Shown here: piece by piece, positions 58,401 to 64,000 of the stretch
Layout of the letters: every line of letters begins with the position of its first letter
Position numbering within the stretch: the first letter of the stretch is position 1
DNA from: Zygnema circumcarinatum
Lineage: Eukaryota; Streptophyta; Zygnematophyceae; Zygnematales; Zygnemataceae
Length of the DNA: 64,000 nucleotides
NCBI GenBank assembly: GCA_037447605.1
Contig: CM074808.1
Location: 978,345 to 1,042,344 of the forward strand
Reading direction: 5' to 3'
Made by a program: the position numbers and the translations under genes
Notes under the pieces: model-generated
The model's input: only the letters and a program-made list of their open reading frames with translations
What the model was told of the DNA's origin: nothing
The model's database searches: none

Positions 58401-58825
58401 CCTCTTTGAGGGACAACTTCAGAGATTGGTACAAACTCAAAATTGAATTCCAACCCTTTGGAATTTGCCAATTGCCTTATAAAGGATTCGACGGCTGCAC
58501 GACGATTCTCGTATGGCTCTATTAACTGCAAAAGAACAAACAGGGCTTTAACTGGAATGAGCCCGCTGAAACCAGGTAGAGCAGACTTGAACATTTCCGA
58601 ATTGGATAGAGAAAGGATAAGAAAAGGAGACGCGCTCACCTCAGATAGCTCTTTCTTGCTCTGTAATGCCTCAGTTGTGATGCCCACGACCAATCCACCG
58701 CCAGAGCGAGTCAGTGACACCGCCCTGTTAAGAAGCTGTCTATGTCCGTCATGAAGGTGATCGAAAGTGCCAGCCACCACAGTGGCCGCATACTTTCCCA
58801 TTTGAAGATGCGTAGGAGTGAGCAC
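55450..58825 (-). CDS. COASY: CoA synthase (PPAT-DPCK) fused to an HD-type phosphohydrolase-like domain, 611 aa
   Basis: Carries the last two steps of CoA synthesis: 4'-phosphopantetheine to dephospho-CoA (PPAT), then to CoA (DPCK). Exons, 5' to 3': 58825-58640, 58525-58295, 58147-58047, 57618-57395, 57143-56839, 56687-56374, 56205-56049, 55951-55852, 55667-55450; all phases close. PPAT, residues 12-150: GTFDHLHDGH (HxGH at 25-28), IVVSAETQGGAEALNRKRL. DPCK, 190-395: P-loop GGIACGKS (195-202), then IDCDALAHRSY, TLGKIVFSD, EVWVVFASKEQACERL. The third domain, about 400-611, resembles COG4339 HD-superfamily proteins: RCYHNLDELH, LAIFFHAVCYEP, AWFHDFKLG, LLERPSLF. Its HD dyad reads H472-A473. Arabidopsis keeps PPAT and DPCK as separate proteins, whereas animals fuse them. 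A second start (M9) is possible. Confidence 0.93.
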
Positions 58826-59466
58826 TCATGTGACGGGGCTGCTACTACGGTACTTGAAGCAGCACAGAGTCCTTGCTGCAAGGTCCAAAAACGCGATAGT
58901 CTACAAGCAATAAAATCGAAAGATGCCCTAAGAAACGACGACGTTCAACATATTTTGGAAACAGATGCGATGATGCTCTTTCTCGACTACGATACCATCA
59001 ACAAGACTAAAAGCCACAAGAACAAAATGTAAGAAAGACGGTTTTTTGGGTTTCTTGAAAATTCAAAGCTTCAACGGCGCGCTTTTTTGAAAAAATGATT
59101 GACTTTCTTAACCTGCGCAAGTAAACCATGTTACCATGTTACCTTCACGAGTGCCCCCCTACAGGTCTTCCTGCATATCCCTGCATTCCCACCTCAAGAG
59201 GCACTGATCACACGCCAGGAACGGGTCCACTTCAACGAAAGTGGATTTCAAGCGTTCGACTCGCCAATGGTGTCGTTTGAACGTGTTGATCTCTTCATGA
59301 TGGTTGGCTGCTTCAAGGCGGCTGCTTTGCAGACGAAAAGTGGAACCACGACGGGCTGAGATTAGGGTTGCCGATTGATGACAGTTGGGCTATGGCTTTG
59401 CTGTGAGACCTTCGTGAGCGAATTATTTGCAATCAACTGCAGGGTGCTGGTCCTGCTGGAGGAGCC
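58826..59466. promoter_or_regulatory. Shared divergent promoter region (inferred)
   Basis: 640 bp separate the divergent starts of the CoA synthase and CD2BP2-like genes. No TATA or G-box consensus was identified. The short frames here (for example 59099-59359) have no domain. Confidence 0.4.
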
Positions 59467-62400
59467 ATGGCGGACGTGGAACAGATCAGCGCTATGGCTA
59501 TGGAGAAAAGGGAGAAGAAGGAGAGGAAGAGAGTCCGCTTCAGTGGAGACCATGAGAGTGATGATGATGAAGCCCCCGAGTACGATTGGTGGTTTGAAGT
59601 CTTACAGGAAAGGAAGATAGCCAGAGGGAAGCAGCTGCAAGAATAGCGTATGTGGGTAATTAACTGGTGCAGAAGTTTCCATTCCTTGTTGGAATTATTT
59701 GTTTACTTAATTGTGATATTTCTGTTTCCTGAATGGGCATCCATATGCCTGGCGACGGTCTATGCAGACCCCGACAGGCGCTCTTTCCGAAGGCGAAGAA
59801 AGCGAAAGAGAGTGTGGACGAGGAGGAAGATGGAGGGCCAATACTGGCAGCTGATCCTCGGGTCGCAGCAAAGGAGAGGGCAACAAGACGAAAGGATCAA
59901 ATTATCGCAAATGATGATACCGGCATGCTTGATGATGTAGCCGATGCCGAAGAGGAGTATCAGGTGAGCTAGACAGCGTCCTTGATTATGAATACCTGTT
60001 GTTGGACGCTGGGAAGATTTGGAAGTCATTTGTATGGGCGTCTTAATCAAATGGGGCACATATGTTCAAAAAAATAGACGCCGCTGGAGTGATAAACGAG
60101 GCCTCATGCACGAGTTTTCCACCTTGTCACTAGGAAACAATCACCCTCTTTGAACGTAGTGGATTAGATAGTTATTGAAAAGGTAGGCATTCTGATGGCG
60201 TGAGAGCTTTGCTTGGTGCTTTCTTCCCTTATTTTTTTCTGTTTTAATCTGCAATCTTGCTTCTAGGACCTGCTCCAGGTGTTCAGGCTGTTCATTCTTT
60301 GAAGTACTCATTTTCACGTTCGCTTTCCTCCTCGAATTTATGGCGGTTGAAAAACCCTTTATCTTTCAATATCATCCGTATGTTACTGAATGTGCTTTTT
60401 GTTTGCACTTCTGCGACAGCTTTTTCTGTTCATTCCTCTGTTCTTCCTTCCCTTTCTTCCTTTACTGGGTGGTTTGGGTCCACAGTTGTTACTTCATTTT
60501 CTGTTTTCTGCACTTCAGCATGATGAAAGCACGTGAATGTACATGCAACTTTGGTTCACGGTTCAAGCAAGATAGGGACAGTATGAACAGCGTTGCGGAT
60601 CAGAGGTTTTTTTTAAAACGGAAAGTTGAGTTCTGCGTGAGATGAAGCGAACGCAAACTCTGTCATGCACAAACCCTGTGATATGAATAGCTGTGGCTTG
60701 TTGTTTCTCTTGTTTTCTAAACAAGAAACAATGGCCGAAAAGTTTACTGTCAAGCCTCCATCCATTTTAGGCCTTGTTGTGGTTGAATAATAGATTGCTC
60801 TCACTTGATTTCTTTGCGACGCTTTTCTGTATTTAGGGCAAAGATGCGGATGAAGTAAACGAGATCGAGCCATTTAATTTGAAAAAGGAGAGAGAAGAGG
60901 GTTACTTCGATGCAGACGGCAATTACGTGGAGTACCGCCTTGAGAAAGACATCCAGGTAGGGGCCGTGTGGGACCATTGCTGCAGAAGAGCACTTCCCTT
61001 ATGGTCTCATCCTGCAACCTCTTGATATTACGTTATGAGTGTCATCGCAATAGTCGAAGGTGCTACTACTGTCTTATAGATCTCCTCCATATGATGTTGG
61101 AGTGAAGTGAGTCCTTAGGATTACCGCGATGGAATTATATAAGAGAATTGTTGGACTGGAGTAATTGGAGTATAAGACGTATTGGAGTGTAACACTGGAT
61201 AGGGGGCGGTAGCAGGATGCCTGGTTGGATAGCACAACAGTGGATGAGCGATTTGCAGCGAAGGCAGCCGCTCAAGCAGCGGCTGCTGATGAACCTCCAC
61301 CTGAGCTTTCAGCAGCCGAGATGGCAGCAATTAAGCGGCGAATTGCAGATGCTTTGGAGCCCAACGAAACGGTGAGTCATGATTGCTAGAATTGTGCATA
61401 GTGTTGGAACCTCTTGTTTGTTCGCATAGCCATAATTGCATTCGGAAGCCTTATAGCAAAATAATAGCGGAGGATGCATGATGCGGGTTACAGGTTCTTC
61501 AGGGGCTGAGGAGATTAGGTGGAACAGGCCGTAAAGCTGGAAAAAAGAAAGGCATACCACTTGGAAGAGATGAGCGGATGCCAGAAGGCACAAAGGAGCG
61601 ATTTGATCGTCTCACAGAAGATGCAATGAAGCTTATGGATGCTGGAGAATATGGTGAGCTTTGATCGCTAGAGACTTCTTCCGATTCTTTTGACCGTATA
61701 TGTGGAACAGCGTGGAATGTCAGAGCCTTGGGCTTTCCATATCCTCTTATTGAAAGCACGTTCAGTAACCTGTACTGACATATTTCTACGTCACATTTAG
61801 TTTGGGTCTTGAAAGAGTTGTCGGCATTAAAGAGCACAGAGTGTGTCCAAGCTTCCTATTCTCACTTCTGCAGCTCTCTTTGCTTGCAGGAGTTTATTCG
61901 GAAGCAAAGGAGACTTTTGAGCGTGAGGCAGGTGGGTGACTGCTGCAGGTGCTTCTCCGGACTTGGTTGGGACCATGCAAATTATTTCTTTATTTCGTTA
62001 TTGAATCCTCAAAACCATTGCATTTTATCAAAGACTGGGGTGCAATAATCTTGCACTTCTTTCCTGACAGTGTTTTTCCTGTGCTCCTACTATCATCCTG
62101 CAGCTGGTTATGAAGCTTTGGCTCGTGCGCGATCTGGACCGTCAACAGGCGGTTCTGATATGTTTGGAGATAGCGATGATGAAGAAGCCAAGGCACAACC
62201 CTTAAGGCCAGCGAGCAGCAGTGAGCCGATGCCTGAAAGCACAGAAGGCCGCGATGTTGCTATTCAACAGGGGGGTTCTACAAGTAGCGGTCCTTTGACT
62301 GATGGGCCATCAAACCAAGGTGTGAACATGGCATCTAGGATGTAAGAGCCACTTATGTGGGTTCGAATGGCATGCAGCCGGATATGAGTGAAGTCAACGT

Positions 62401-63209
62401 ATGTTGTGTATTTAGTTGTTAGCGAAGGTACACTATGTAGTGTGTTGATGTAAGTGGAGTTCACGTGGTCCGTGTCCTTAGCATTTCTCTCCATCCCTGC
62501 CTCCTCACGAGGCATGTTGTTTAATCAGTCATAGTAGCTGGAAAGGCGATTTGGTGATCTCGACTTCATTACTTGTTTGCGTCCAAATCCATTCGATTTC
62601 TGAAGTTTTAGCACAAGCGGGGTCGTTTGCTCAGGTGCCACTTTATCAAGCGATTCTGGCTATGTGCTTGACCCATCAACAGGGTGAGTGCATTTATCAA
62701 TCACTCCACAGGGATTATCATTGCATGAGCACGGCAGGTCCTCGAGGTTCTGTTTCCTTCAAATTAAACTTGTACTGACAATTAAGCCTCTGGTCAAAGC
62801 GTCTTTCCTACAGATTGGCTGGTATTCTAGCTTTTTTTCATTCCTTCATCAGACCTAGAGTCGATTAACCCCAAAGGACTGCTGAATCTGTGACAGGTAC
62901 TATTACAACAGTAATATTGGCTACTACTACGATGCCAATAGTGGCCTCTTCTGCAGCGCGTCTTCTGGCCTCTGGTGAGATTCTCGTTCTCACCTTTCCT
63001 GAGTTTCACGATAACTTCCTGCTTGCAGCATGAGATTCTATATCTTATGTCAGTGTCAGGATGTTAACACATCATAGTACTTTCAGGCAGCATTCTCCAA
63101 GACTGCGTATTTCAGCCGCAGTTCCTTCTGAAGCAGGTCCCATGCTTATGGTTGCAGGTACCGCTACATAGAGAGCACCAGCACTTACGAAGAAATAACA
63201 GGAGGATAG
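59467..63209 (+). CDS. CD2BP2/LIN1-like U5 snRNP-associated protein with C-terminal OCRE domain, 384 aa
   Basis: CD2BP2/LIN1 proteins associate with the U5 snRNP and act in tri-snRNP assembly. Exons 59467-59579, 59768-59963, 60837-60956, 61216-61371, 61494-61653, 61890-61931, 62104-62341, 62897-62974 and 63158-63209 close in phase. Family landmarks: IEPFNLKKEREEGYFDADGN, DAWLDSTTVDERFA, ETVLQGLRRLG, FDRLTEDAMKLMDAGEYGVY. Human CD2BP2 ends in a GYF domain. Here the end is instead an aromatic OCRE repeat: YYYNSNIGYYYDANSGLFCS and WYRYIESTSTYEEI, as in plant homologues. The N-terminus has RVRFSGDHESDDDE, and the middle is acidic (FGDSDDEE). The first donor (GA|GTACGA) is inferred from phase. OCRE domains bind spliceosomal partners. 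Confidence 0.92.
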
Positions 63210-64000
63210 TACTTCACTCGAGAGTTGACACTCTTTGCCTCTGCTGGGTGTTCGTTGAATTTGAAATGGTTAGATCCCCTAGAGTCTCAATGTGGCGAGT
63301 GTAGCTGAAGGACAACGACTTTCCGTATGTGTTGAGCTGCTACTCAACATCGCTACATGTGATCACATTCAGCCCTTCGTAGGGCTGCGTAATACACGTC
63401 AAATAGCAGTGCTCCGACACGAAGTTTACCTACAAAACACTGCTTTTGGTTTTGATGAAAAGCTACTTCCCTGTGGGTATTTTTGGGAAAATCTTAGCAC
63501 CTGGCTTCTGGAAGGACGATCCAGCCTTACTTGGAGAACTCCCGCACTGCATGCTGAAAGCCATTTCTTCGCGTAGACCGACACAAATACTTGTTTTGAC
63601 GAAACCATTTGCATGGGCTCGGCACTCCCTGCATATGAATGCGAAATCCCCTTGAGTCGCTTATCGAATGCCCGACATGGAGAGTGCATTGTTGGTATTG
63701 TATGTGTGCTTGCTTGACAACCCCATCCTGAAAGAAACCATTGTACCAGTCACTGTACAGTGTTGGCGGATGTGTCCATTGCCTGTTAGTCTTGCTTGGC
63801 CGTTCGTTGGGTCCATTCCTTTTCTTTATACCGCACGGTGTGTCTCTGACCAGCGGCCCGCACGGCTCTCTGCTCCAGCAGGCGGAGTCGTCCAAGGGCC
63901 CCGGGCAGGCGAGAGCCACTCTCAGAGTTTGCCACGTGTACACGTAGCTGACGTGGCATCCTGTGATTGGTCCAGTACAGTTTATTCGTGACTACAGTAG
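63210..64000. other. Terminal region without a recognised gene
   Basis: Short frames on both strands only. TGACGTGGCATCC and TGTGATTGG (CCAAT-like, reversed) at about 63948-63971 resemble promoter elements of a gene beyond the right edge. Confidence 0.4.

Noticed and set aside
1-64000. CRISPR arrays, operons, bacterial ribosome binding sites, rRNA genes
   Set aside because: The window is eukaryotic nuclear DNA with spliced genes; the tandem arrays seen have no spacer structure, and no rRNA-like sequence was noticed.

Overview
This is a nuclear window from a green-lineage eukaryote. The genes are split into many short exons with GT-AG introns, and the set is plant-typical: a COBRA-like GPI-anchored protein, auxin-binding protein 1 (ABP1), plant-type serine decarboxylase, a FAX3-like chloroplast fatty-acid exporter and a G-box bZIP factor. 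Short CCCTAAA (plant telomere-type) arrays sit in introns. Base composition is mixed, with many polypurine/polypyrimidine tracts and TIR-transposon debris. ABP1 lacks a KDEL tail and CoA synthase is of the fused type, unlike the two separate Arabidopsis enzymes. I infer a streptophyte alga or early-diverging land plant; the genus cannot be fixed from this sequence.

Layout, left to right. 1-500: degraded repeat. 1048-6103 (+): COBRA-like gene. 6.3-8.9 kb: GA-rich tracts and a roughly 730-bp TIR element with a target-site duplication. 8896-9123 (+): SMIM8-type small membrane protein. 9424-11289 (+): ABP1. 12272-15344 (-): serine decarboxylase, with a 640-bp GGTGAC array upstream. 16.4-20.6 kb: repeats, a MITE and weak gene fragments. 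20693-23215 (+): FAX3-like exporter. 23.2-26.4 kb: noncoding, ending in a cluster of CACGTG boxes. 26409-29411 (+): pyrophosphatase-fold protein that has lost most catalytic residues and carries a long extra C-terminal region. 30064-33960 (-): TPR protein. 34.3-36.05 kb: retroelement remains. 36914-41164 (-): coiled-coil protein. 42756-46803 (-): G-box bZIP factor. 47410-48758: one TIR transposon nested in another. 49208-52003 (-): Rossmann-fold epimerase-like protein. 53029-54909 (-): AP-2 sigma adaptin. 55450-58825 (-): CoA synthase (PPAT-DPCK) fused to an HD-type domain. 59467-63209 (+): CD2BP2/LIN1-like splicing protein.

Exon coordinates come from reading both strands, pairing GT-AG sites and requiring the reading phase to close. 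Complete, phase-consistent models were reached for ABP1, serine decarboxylase, FAX3, the bZIP factor, the epimerase-like protein, AP-2 sigma, CoA synthase-HD and CD2BP2-like. The COBRA, TPR and coiled-coil genes each have one or more unresolved junctions, stated in their entries. Apart from a possible bZIP/G-box link (the bZIP factor plus many ACGTGGC boxes), the neighbouring genes do not form one pathway.

The two most unusual objects are the PPAT-DPCK-HD fusion, whose HD dyad reads HA, and the catalytically degenerate pyrophosphatase with its long extra region.
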